Shown piece by piece: positions 46,589 to 53,808 of a stretch of DNA of 64,000 nucleotides (the stretch's first letter is position 1; every line of letters starts with the position of its first letter). The stretch covers positions 1 to 64,000 of the forward strand of contig DUBZ01000032.1 in assembly GCA_012960035.1 (NCBI GenBank), written 5' to 3'. This DNA is from Myxococcales bacterium (GTDB taxonomy: Bacteria > Myxococcota_A > UBA9160 > UBA4427). A program made the translations under genes and the position numbers. The notes beneath the pieces are model-generated. The model was not told the origin of the DNA, made no database searches, and saw only the letters and a list, made by a program, of their open reading frames with translations.

Positions 46589-47057
46589 CTTGCTTACTCC
46601 TTCATGGAACTAGAAATGAAATCATCGGGCCGTCACCGCGAGACCCGCGCGTGCCCGGACTTGTGTGAGGCGCAGAATAGCGAAAGAAATCGGGGGTGTT
46701 AGCCACCTCCAGCCGGGGCAGCTGCGGCTCTTGCTCGCAGTCGCCAACAGGGCGTAGCTGGGGTCGTATTCGTCCTGGGTACCGGACATCCCTGAAGCCA
46801 CTGCTCACTGGGCTGCGTGAGCGAGAAGCATTGCGAGAGACGAGTCCGGGAGTCTTCTCTCGAAAGTCGCGCGCGTTCTTGGACTTCCACGAGGACGCTG
46901 CTGGGATCTTTGTGGATGCGAATCGGTGTGCGGTGCGCATCGACCTTTGTCGCCCATCTTTGTGAGACATCCAGCAATGGATCTTCATACACGGCCCAGA
47001 GCGAGGCACCTGAGCAAGGTACGACAGCCACCGGACCAAGTTCGCTACGGCTTTCGA
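46589..47057. other. Intergenic region, possibly gene remnants
   Basis: About 470 bases upstream of the SDR gene and of the peroxiredoxin-like pseudogene. A minus-strand frame (about 47040-46700) has some protein-like stretches (WATKVDAHRTPIRIHKDPSS) but no start context or known family. It may be decayed sequence, like the neighbour. No confident feature. Confidence 0.35.
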
Positions 47058-47636
47058 ATGGCGAATATAACAATGCGTGCTTGCACGACTGTTCTTGTTC
47101 TGGTCGCGGCGGTGGTTGTTTCAGCGACGAGTGCTGCGGACATCTCGGTCCACGAAGACGCCGAGCTTACGAAACCATTGCAGGCCGGTTCAGCTTGTAC
47201 CTTCGGCGTGCGTAAAGACCGTGTCGGGCGAACCGATCGCTCTGGCAAGCCAGCTTCGAGAAAACGGAGCGCTGCTGGTTTTCTATCGCGGCGGTTGGTG
47301 ACCCTACTGCAATACGCAGCTGGGTGAGCTGCGCAAAATCGAAAAAGAGCTGCTGTCCCTTGGCTTTCCCGTAGTCGCGATTAGCCCCGACCGACCGGCA
47401 TCGCGTTTCAAGTCGACAAGTTTAGTGCCGCGAAGTTGAGGGCGTTTGGAATCAACCTCGAGAAAGCATCGGGAGAAGGCCACAACCAACTTCCGGTGCC
47501 GAGTGTATTTCTAATCGACACTGGGTACCCGTACGAAAGTGCGGAGTACCCATTTGCAGGTCGGTCTTCGGGACTCAAGTCGAGGAGCGGCCCCACTTTT
47601 TCAGGCCAATGCGTTTGGGCAATGCGGGCGGATTAG
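47058..47636 (+). pseudogene. Peroxiredoxin/thioredoxin-fold protein, frameshifted, TGA at active-site Cys
   Basis: Signal peptide MRACTTVLVLVAAVVVSATSA opens the gene from ATG 47058. Near 47190 the frame shifts and the body continues (CVKTVSGEPIALASQLREN, LLVFYRGGW). The next codon is TGA at 47299-47301, exactly where relatives have the Cys of GGWCPYCN; PYCNTQLGELRKIEKELLS follows. After SPDRPA about 30 residues seem deleted and the frame changes, resuming AFQVDKFSAAKLRAFGINLE and GHNQLPVPSVFLID. At least two frame breaks plus a deletion mean a pseudogene. The TGA could be a decayed or original selenocysteine codon. Confidence 0.65.
47315..47333 (+). promoter_or_regulatory. SECIS-like hairpin after the TGA
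   Basis: A perfect 7-bp stem CGCAGCT/AGCTGCG with loop GGGTG. The loop starts 20 bases after the TGA at 47299-47301 and begins with G, within the loose rules for bacterial SECIS elements. The sequence also encodes the conserved QLGEL stretch, so part of the palindrome may come from coding needs. Confidence 0.35.
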
Positions 47637-48439
47637 TCCGTCTCTTCGCTGGGCGCTTTCAATTCTCCGAGCTTGTGCACAGCGCCCAGCACGTTGTCGA
47701 GATAGTCCGGTCCTTCTTGGGTGGGGATGAACCAACCTGTTGGACACATGGTCAGAATTTCAACGAACGAAAATCCCTTGCCGTCGATCTGGGTTTGAAA
47801 GGCCTTCTTGAGAATCCGTTTCGTCCGCGCGATTTCCGCAGCGTTATAGACCCCGCATCGCGCGACGTAGGCGGCGCCCCCAAGTTGCGCGAGCATTTCG
47901 GCGATTAGGATCGGGTGTCCGTGATACTCCGCGTCCCGGCCCTCGATCGTGTTCTTGGTGCGCTGGCCGATTACCGTCGTCGCCGTCATGTGACCGCCGG
48001 TTTCACCGAACACGCCGTTGTTGAGCAGCACGCACGTAATCGATTCGCCTCGGGCTGCCGTATGAATGACTTCCTGTAAACCCTCGTTGACCATGTCGCC
48101 GTCGCCCTGGAGTGTGAAGACCAACTCATCTGGGCGCATGCGCTTGGCCCCGGTTGCAAGCGATGGTGCGCGACCGTGGAGTGCTTGAACGAGGTCGACG
48201 TCCATAATACTGGTGAGCGCGGTATAGCACCCGATCCCCACCACTCCGATCGTGCGCTGGGCCATGGCGAGTTCTTCGATCGCTTCGAGCATCATGCGCA
48301 GTGCGAGCGGTTCGCCGCAACCCGGGCAAAGATCATGGTCTTCGCTCAAGAGGAGTGCTGGCTTGATATCTCCAATGCGTTTGGCGGGAACGCTAGGAGG
48401 ATGTTCTGTGTCGAGGGCGAGTTCGCTTCGTTCACTCAT
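47633..48439 (-). CDS. 2-oxoacid:ferredoxin oxidoreductase, beta subunit
   Basis: A 268-residue thiamine-pyrophosphate subunit. LCPGCGEPLA near residue 38 (Fe-S/TPP region), VVGIGCYTA, the TPP motif GDGDMVNEGLQE near 110, and NNGVFGETGGHMTATT. This is the KorB/VorB-type subunit that, with the alpha, gamma and delta subunits upstream, converts 2-oxoacids and CoA to acyl-CoA and CO2 with ferredoxin. Its ATG overlaps the alpha stop (ATGA at 48439-48436). Last of the operon. Confidence 0.9.
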   Translation of the reverse strand: MSERSELALDTEHPPSVPAKRIGDIKPALLLSEDHDLCPGCGEPLALRMMLEAIEELAMAQRTIGVVGIGCYTALTSIMDVDLVQALHGRAPSLATGAKRMRPDELVFTLQGDGDMVNEGLQEVIHTAARGESITCVLLNNGVFGETGGHMTATTVIGQRTKNTIEGRDAEYHGHPILIAEMLAQLGGAAYVARCGVYNAAEIARTKRILKKAFQTQIDGKGFSFVEILTMCPTGWFIPTQEGPDYLDNVLGAVHKLGELKAPSEETD

Positions 48440-49515
48440 GAATGGTTTCCTTCTGCGCCGAGGCCGCGTTCAATGCGTTCGCGAATGATCGAGGTGTCAA
48501 AGATCGGCCCGATGCCGAACCCCGCTTCGTCAGACGAGATGCCGCCGATCGAAACCACTGGGGCGTCTCCAAGGATCGAGAGCCGGACATCGTCGATCAT
48601 CTGGCCTGCGTTCTGTTCGAGCACTGCCACACGCCGCGCGCCTCGCGCCGCTTTTTTGAGAGCTGCGCTTGGATACGGCCACAATGTGATGGGCCGGAAG
48701 TAGCCGACTCGCACGCCTTCGTTACGCAATTCCCGAACCACGTACCTCGCGAAACGCGCCATCGTTCCAAAAGCGACCACGACCAGCTCCGCATCTTCGC
48801 AGTGCTCCGACTCGAAACGCGCCTCGCTCTCTTGCATCGCGTCGTGTTTGGCTTGCAGGCGAAGCCAGAACCCTTCCGGATCGATCCCCTTCGTTCCCTT
48901 CGTCATGCCGATTGGGTTGATGTTTCGCGACTTCCCCGTTCCGCCAAGAGATCCGTCGACAGCCCAGTGTTTTTTGGGCAAAGGTGGGAACTCAATCCGT
49001 TTCACTTCTACCGCTTCGCAGGTGTGTGCAAGCAGGTAGTCGCCGTAGATTTGAACGGGGTTGCGCCACCGGTCCGCAAGATCAAAGGCAAGTTGAGTTA
49101 ACTCGACCGCTTCGTGCACATCAATCGGGGCGAGGACGAGGTGTCGATAGTCTCCGTGCCCACCGCCTCGGGTCGCTTGGTAGTAGTCGTATTGGCCACG
49201 GGCCATGTTGAAGTAAACGAGTGGCAGCTCAGAACGCGTGATTTCCGAAAGCGACTCTTGCATGAGGGCGAGACCCTGGCCCGTCGAGCCCGTCGCCGCC
49301 CGGGCGCCGGTTGCCAGCGCTCCCCATGCCATGCCAATCGCTTCGATTTCGCTCTCTGCGTTGATCGACACGCCGTCAACCGCGGGAAGCTGCTTGGCAA
49401 AACTTTCAAGCAATTCGGTGAAGGGTGTCATGGGGTAGCCCGCGAAGAAACGACACCCGGCCATCACCGCGGCCTCGGCCATCGCTTCGGAGCCTTCCAT
49501 TAGTTTGCGCGTCAT
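48436..49515 (-). CDS. 2-oxoacid:ferredoxin oxidoreductase, alpha subunit
   Basis: 359 residues from ATG 49515, overlapping the ferredoxin stop (ATGA). Alpha-type motifs: EGSEAMAEAAVMAGCRFFAG, YPMTPFTE, GSTGQGLALMQESLSE, YFNMARGQYDY, and the C-terminal VAVLEQNAGQM that contacts CoA. It carries pyruvate/2-oxoglutarate-type binding sites; which 2-oxoacid is used cannot be told. Subunit order gamma-delta-alpha-beta is like four-subunit KOR/VOR enzymes. Confidence 0.9.
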   Translation of the reverse strand: MTRKLMEGSEAMAEAAVMAGCRFFAGYPMTPFTELLESFAKQLPAVDGVSINAESEIEAIGMAWGALATGARAATGSTGQGLALMQESLSEITRSELPLVYFNMARGQYDYYQATRGGGHGDYRHLVLAPIDVHEAVELTQLAFDLADRWRNPVQIYGDYLLAHTCEAVEVKRIEFPPLPKKHWAVDGSLGGTGKSRNINPIGMTKGTKGIDPEGFWLRLQAKHDAMQESEARFESEHCEDAELVVVAFGTMARFARYVVRELRNEGVRVGYFRPITLWPYPSAALKKAARGARRVAVLEQNAGQMIDDVRLSILGDAPVVSIGGISSDEAGFGIGPIFDTSIIRERIERGLGAEGNHS

Positions 49516-49778
49516 GATCCGACCTCGGAGTTTTGGACTTCTTCGTGAGATACCGGCGATTCGAATCGGTAGATCTCGAAACAAAAGTCGGGGCACACGA
49601 GCAAGCACGCACCACAGCTCGTGCAACCCGGTGCCAGTTCGGGATACGAGACGCCGAGTTCATTGCGCGCCTGGCTCATCGTCAACACGTTTGGCTTGCA
49701 AGCGGGTATGCAAAGCTCACAACCCTTGCAGCGTTCGGTCGCGATCGTCACGGTTCCGCGACTGAGCGTCGTACTCAT
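49512..49778 (-). CDS. 2-oxoacid:ferredoxin oxidoreductase, delta (ferredoxin) subunit
   Basis: 88 residues from ATG 49778, overlapping the gamma stop (ATGA). Two 4Fe-4S motifs: CKGCELCIPACKP and CTSCGACLLVCP. It passes electrons from the TPP centre to external ferredoxin. An upstream in-frame ATG at 49802 lies inside the gamma gene and is less likely. Confidence 0.9.
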   Translation of the reverse strand: MSTTLSRGTVTIATERCKGCELCIPACKPNVLTMSQARNELGVSYPELAPGCTSCGACLLVCPDFCFEIYRFESPVSHEEVQNSEVGS

Positions 49779-50356
49779 GATGCGCCTCCCGTTCCGGGCC
49801 ATGCAGGCGTTCCGCCGGGTTCGATTGCGTCATAACCGGCACGCAGCGCCTTCGCGTTGCCTTCAACGTGTTGGCTGCGGTAGGAGGGCACCGACTGCTC
49901 CATGCCCGCGACAAGTGAGTCGAGGGATACGAAGCCCGTGTACTTCGCAAACGCTGCGATGAGTACAAGTGACGCCGCCATTCCGACGCCGAGGTCGCTC
50001 GCGATGCGAGTCGCTGGAACTTCGATACAGCTTGCGTCTTCGGCTTGCACCTTTTCTTCGAAGACGGTCGAGTTCACCACGATCAATGCACCGGGGCGGA
50101 GTTTCTTTGCAACCGGTTCGAAGAACGCATGATGCATCGCGAGGGCGATCCCCACCTCGGCGACGATCGGCGGCGAATGAATCGGACCGTCCGCGACAAC
50201 CAAGGTCGAGTCTGTATTCCCACCCCGCATCGTCCCGCCGTAAGTCCCGAGCGTCATGACTTCTCTCTGCTCGACGACGGCGGATCGGGCGAGGATCTGG
50301 GCTGCAAGCTGCACGCCTTGCCCACCCACACCGGTCATCATGATTTCATGTTCCAT
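49775..50356 (-). CDS. 2-oxoacid:acceptor oxidoreductase, gamma subunit
   Basis: A 193-residue gamma subunit: MMTGVGGQGVQLAAQILARS at the N-terminus, TLGTYGGTMRGGNTDSTL and HHAFFEPVAKKLRPGALIVVNS, all typical. It is the first gene of the four-subunit enzyme and starts 34 bases after the TetR stop, so the whole set may be read from the promoter at 53.7 kb. Confidence 0.92.
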   Translation of the reverse strand: MEHEIMMTGVGGQGVQLAAQILARSAVVEQREVMTLGTYGGTMRGGNTDSTLVVADGPIHSPPIVAEVGIALAMHHAFFEPVAKKLRPGALIVVNSTVFEEKVQAEDASCIEVPATRIASDLGVGMAASLVLIAAFAKYTGFVSLDSLVAGMEQSVPSYRSQHVEGNAKALRAGYDAIEPGGTPAWPGTGGAS

Positions 50357-50390
50357 GTTTCGCCTTTTTGAGAAAGAACAGTTCGCCGAA

Positions 50391-51071
50391 CTAAGCGGGC
50401 GAAGGCTCCGCTTGTGAGAGACCGCGCAGCGCGAACGCGACCAGGTGGTCGGCTTCGGCGCGCGCGTCTACGCTCGGGGTGATGAGTTGACGCTCGACCC
50501 AACCCATCGCGAGCTTGTAAAGGAGTTGAGAATCAAGTTCGGGGTGACTGGCTTCCAGTTCCCCGGCTTGGATACCGCTTTCGATTTCACTTCGCAGGAT
50601 TGCGTTGAGGCCGTCTTCGGCTTGCTTGACTTCGGCGGGGAACCGCTCGGCCAACCTTGCACGAGAGATCACGAACGGGCGCGTTGCAGCTGCGGCTTGT
50701 TCGCTCAACGCCTGTTCGAGAATGCCCCAAAGCCAATTGCGAACTCGCTCCGTCGGGTTCGACCCCGAGCTCACGCGATGTTCGATGTAACTGCGCAAAA
50801 GCAAGATGCCTTCTTCGAGCATTGCGAGGAGGAGTTCGTCTTTGGAATGAAAGTGCTTGTAGAAGGCTTGGTTTGAGAGGCCAGCTTCAGCGACGATGTC
50901 ACCGACTGTCGGTTCGAGTCGGCCAGTTCGCTGTACGAGCGCAAACCCCGCGTCGACGAGTCGCTTGACTTCGTTTTCGTAGGTGAGCCTTCGGCGCTCC
51001 ATCGTGCGATCGACGCCGCGAAGGGCGTGGGAACGAGGTGCGCTGCGGCCGGCGGGGGCGTTATCCGGCAT
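50391..51071 (-). CDS. TetR-family transcriptional regulator
   Basis: 226 residues from ATG 51071, which overlaps the stop of the acyl-CoA dehydrogenase by 11 bases. N-terminal helix-turn-helix: TVGDIVAEAGLSNQAFYKHF, preceded by RLVDAGFALV. The C-terminal ligand domain is generic. As the fourth gene of the cupin-ACAD-ACAD-TetR unit it probably autoregulates, and the palindromic operator at 53698-53714 is the obvious site. An acyl-CoA effector is likely by analogy with other lipid-catabolic TetR proteins. Confidence 0.9.
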   Translation of the reverse strand: MPDNAPAGRSAPRSHALRGVDRTMERRRLTYENEVKRLVDAGFALVQRTGRLEPTVGDIVAEAGLSNQAFYKHFHSKDELLLAMLEEGILLLRSYIEHRVSSGSNPTERVRNWLWGILEQALSEQAAAATRPFVISRARLAERFPAEVKQAEDGLNAILRSEIESGIQAGELEASHPELDSQLLYKLAMGWVERQLITPSVDARAEADHLVAFALRGLSQAEPSPA

Positions 51072-52065
51072 AGCGAATTTCCAGTGGCACTTTTTCTGTG
51101 ATCTTGGCGATGGCTTCGCAGTGGTCGCGGTCAACGCCGAATGCGTTTTGCAGAACCATCGCGCGCTTCAAGAAATAGTGATCCACCACTTCCCACGTGT
51201 ATCCCATGCCGCCATGAATCTGGATGCACGCGCGGGCATTCTTAGTCGCCGCTTCGCCGGCGATTAACTTTGCGCCGCGCACGGCCTGTTCAAGGTCGCC
51301 GACACCGGGGTCGTCCAGTGTCGCGCCCGCGGCATACACCGAAGCACGGGCGAGTTCTTGCCTTGCAAACATGTCGGCCAACATGTGCTTGATCGATTGA
51401 AATGACCCAATGGCTCGCCCGAACTGCTCACGCTCTTTCGCAAAATCCAACGCAATTTCTAGGGTCGACTCGACGATGCCGAGTAACAGCGCAGACGAGA
51501 GGGCCATGCCTTCAAAACGCAGCCGCTGTGCGTTCTTTTCGTCGCCGATCTTTTCTCCCGTCGGAAGCTGTTCAGCGCAGAAGACGGGAGTGAGGGGGTC
51601 AAGAGGACTTTCGATGGTGCTCCCCGCAATGTCATTGGTGTCGACTCGATAGACGCCGTCTTCTTTGAGCAAAAGCAGGGCACCAAGCTGTTCTTTGTAT
51701 TCGACGAGGTGCGGACCCTGCGGAGAGAGATGAAGGTCAAGCCCGCCGACAATGCATTCACCCGTTGCCGCGCCATCGACCAGAGTCGCGGCGAGTTGTG
51801 TGTAGACGAGTGGGCCGGGAACGATGCGCTGTCCGAGTGCTTCATAGACGAGTACTGAGTCCGCGAGACCAAGGCCCAAACCACCGTTGGCAGCACCGAG
51901 ACGCAATTGAAATACACCAAGCCCCGCGAGGTCGCGCCACAGCGTTGGATCGAAGCCGCCGGCTTCATCGATCCGTCGCAACTCGAGGTCTGAACAGCGC
52001 TCAGTGCAGAAGGTGGTGATGCCTGCCTGGAGTTCGAGTTGATCTTCGCTCGGGCGAAAGTCCAT
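51061..52065 (-). CDS. Acyl-CoA dehydrogenase, short subunit
   Basis: 334 residues from ATG 52065. FAD-dependent dehydrogenase fold: MDFRPSEDQLELQ start, EALGQRIVPGPLV, then LDFAKEREQFGRAIGSFQSIKH and CIQIHGGMGYTWEVV. It is shorter than usual, and lies four bases after a full-length acyl-CoA dehydrogenase. Such adjacent pairs in actinobacteria form alpha2beta2 enzymes for CoA-activated steroid side chains (FadE28/FadE29, ChsE). A heterotetramer here is inferred from the pairing. Confidence 0.88.
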   Translation of the reverse strand: MDFRPSEDQLELQAGITTFCTERCSDLELRRIDEAGGFDPTLWRDLAGLGVFQLRLGAANGGLGLGLADSVLVYEALGQRIVPGPLVYTQLAATLVDGAATGECIVGGLDLHLSPQGPHLVEYKEQLGALLLLKEDGVYRVDTNDIAGSTIESPLDPLTPVFCAEQLPTGEKIGDEKNAQRLRFEGMALSSALLLGIVESTLEIALDFAKEREQFGRAIGSFQSIKHMLADMFARQELARASVYAAGATLDDPGVGDLEQAVRGAKLIAGEAATKNARACIQIHGGMGYTWEVVDHYFLKRAMVLQNAFGVDRDHCEAIAKITEKVPLEIRYAG

Positions 52066-52069
52066 GAGC

Positions 52070-53266
52070 CTATCGTTCCTTCGGCAGGCCGAGGATGCGC
52101 TCGGCGACGATGTTGCGTTGAATTTGTGAGCTACCCGCGGCGATGGTGAGCGAGAGCGATTGCATCGCAGAAAATGAAAAGTGATGAACGGGTAGGCCAC
52201 CTAGGTCGTCGCGGGAAAGCCCGGCGCGACCGAGAATGCGAACGCCAAGGTCAGCCACGCGTTGAAAGAGCTCGGTATACACGAGCTTCAAGGCAGACCC
52301 GCCAAGGCCCGGTACACCGTTGTCGCCAGCCTGCGAAATGGAAAGCTTGAGCATGGCCCAAAGTGCGTCGAGTTCAGCCTGCAGGTGCCCGACTTCGTGC
52401 CGCAGCCCCGAGTCGTCCCAGGCGGAGCCTTCACTCACTCCACCCCCGCCGATTCGCTTGGCCGTGTCGATGATGTTTGCGAGATATTGCTTCAACTCAA
52501 CCATTTGGCTCGCAAACGAAGTGCCGCGCTCAAACCGAAGCGTGACGTTGGCGATGCGCCAGCCTTCGTTTTCGGCACCCACTCGATGGGTAACCGGGAC
52601 GCGCACGTCTTCGAGAAACACCTCGCTGAACTCGCTGGTACCGACGAGGGTCTTGAGAGGGCGAATCTCAATGCCCGGCGTATCCATCGGCAAAATGAGC
52701 CAGCTGATGCCACGGTGCTTTGGCGCGTCGACGTCGGTGCGAACCAATAGCTCACAGTAGTCGGCAACCTGCGCGAATGACGTCCAGATTTTGTGGCCAT
52801 TGATCACGTACTCATCGCCCACGCGAATAGCGCGAGTCGAAAGACTTGCGAGGTCCGAGCCCGCGTTCGGTTCCGAAAAACCTTGGCACCAAACTTCTTC
52901 GCCGGACAAGATCTTCTGGACGTGCTGTTTTTTCTGCTCGTCGCTGCCTTCGACGATCAACGTTGGGCCACCGTGCAGCATGCCGACGAAGTTCACGCCG
53001 ATGTACGGTGCATTCGCCCGTGCGATCTCTTCGTAGTAGACGAGCTGTTCAGACAGCGGTGCGCCACGTCCGCCGTATTCGGCGGGCCAGTTGATGCCCG
53101 CGTATCCGCCTTCATAGAGCTTTCGTTGCCAGCCCGTGTCGTAGTCGCGTCGCGCGGGCCAGTCGCCTTCTTTGGGCGGGGCACCGTGCGCGGGAACTTC
53201 GCGGGCAAGCCAGCTGCGCAACTCGCTGCGAAACGCTTCGTCCTCTTTCGAATAGCGAAGGTCCAC
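52070..53266 (-). CDS. Acyl-CoA dehydrogenase, long subunit
   Basis: A 398-residue FAD enzyme introducing a 2,3 double bond in acyl-CoAs. Landmarks: GYAGINWPAEYGGRGAP, EVWCQGFSEPNAGSDLASL, INGHKIWTSFAQVADY, GMLHGGPTLIVEGS and the end SQIQRNIVAERILGLPKE, the last typical of steroid/side-chain FadE proteins. Pairs with the following shorter subunit. Confidence 0.9.
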   Translation of the reverse strand: MDLRYSKEDEAFRSELRSWLAREVPAHGAPPKEGDWPARRDYDTGWQRKLYEGGYAGINWPAEYGGRGAPLSEQLVYYEEIARANAPYIGVNFVGMLHGGPTLIVEGSDEQKKQHVQKILSGEEVWCQGFSEPNAGSDLASLSTRAIRVGDEYVINGHKIWTSFAQVADYCELLVRTDVDAPKHRGISWLILPMDTPGIEIRPLKTLVGTSEFSEVFLEDVRVPVTHRVGAENEGWRIANVTLRFERGTSFASQMVELKQYLANIIDTAKRIGGGGVSEGSAWDDSGLRHEVGHLQAELDALWAMLKLSISQAGDNGVPGLGGSALKLVYTELFQRVADLGVRILGRAGLSRDDLGGLPVHHFSFSAMQSLSLTIAAGSSQIQRNIVAERILGLPKER

Positions 53267-53270
53267 CGAA

Positions 53271-53600
53271 CTATTCCTTCAACTCGACGACGATCTCGTG
53301 GAAGTCTTCTTTGCCTACGTTGCGCGCCGCTTCGATGCCGCCCTTTTCGACGAAGAAGTAGTTGCCGGGAAAGACGTCGGCTTCCATGTAGTCCTTGTAT
53401 TCGCTCTGGCTGTCTGGCTCGGGGACGACCGCCATACGGTCGCCGGAAATCTGAATCAACACGTGATCGCAGTCGTGTTTGTGGACGGGGCCGGTGGTGC
53501 CCGCTTCGAGGCGCATTTCCCAGATACGGACGCGCTCGTTTTCGAACAGCAGCTTGTTCGCGATGTCGCCAAAGGCGCGTTCGTCGGATTCGCCCGCCAT
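53271..53600 (-). CDS. Cupin-domain protein
   Basis: A 109-residue single-domain cupin. The metal-site motif region is GTTGPVHKHDCDHVLIQISG (His, His, His) near residues 35-54, and the second motif is weak (FPGNYFFVEKGG). Small cupins of this type may bind a ligand or act as isomerases or dioxygenases; no substrate is known. It is first gene after the proposed minus-strand promoter and ends four bases before the long acyl-CoA dehydrogenase. Confidence 0.75.
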   Translation of the reverse strand: MAGESDERAFGDIANKLLFENERVRIWEMRLEAGTTGPVHKHDCDHVLIQISGDRMAVVPEPDSQSEYKDYMEADVFPGNYFFVEKGGIEAARNVGKEDFHEIVVELKE

Positions 53601-53691
53601 GTCGTCTCCTTCGAGGTGGGACCTGCGATAGCGGCAGGTGTAGCCTCAACTATTTGAAAACACACTCGTTTTATTGTTTTTCGCGATGTCT

Positions 53692-53720
53692 TTAAAATGA
53701 GAATGGTATTCTCAATTCAA
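53692..53720 (-). promoter_or_regulatory. Minus-strand promoter with operator in the spacer
   Basis: Reading the minus strand: TTGAAT (53720-53715), a 17-base spacer, TTTTAA (53697-53692). The spacer is exactly the perfect palindrome TGAGAATACCATTCTCA (53714-53698). This is the classical layout of a repressor-blocked promoter and lies about 92 bases before the cupin start. The repressor is probably the TetR protein encoded in the same operon. Confidence 0.6.
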
Positions 53721-53733
53721 AGAATCATATTCT
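53721..53733. promoter_or_regulatory. Second palindromic operator half-site
   Basis: AGAATCATATTCT, a perfect 5-3-5 palindrome sharing the GAAT-NNN-ATTC core with the operator at 53698-53714; centres are 21 bases (two helical turns) apart. Probably a second binding site of the same repressor, affecting the divergent acyl-CoA ligase gene too. Confidence 0.55.
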
Positions 53734-53808
53734 CTCTGCGATCGCGACGCAACTAAAATCTCACGGCGCCTAGACTGCCGAGGCTCACACGACCATCGAA
53801 GGAATCTC

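Noticed and set aside
47299-47301. Functional selenoprotein gene
   Set aside because: Two frame breaks and a deletion elsewhere in the gene make expression unlikely; kept only as a possible dead selenoprotein.
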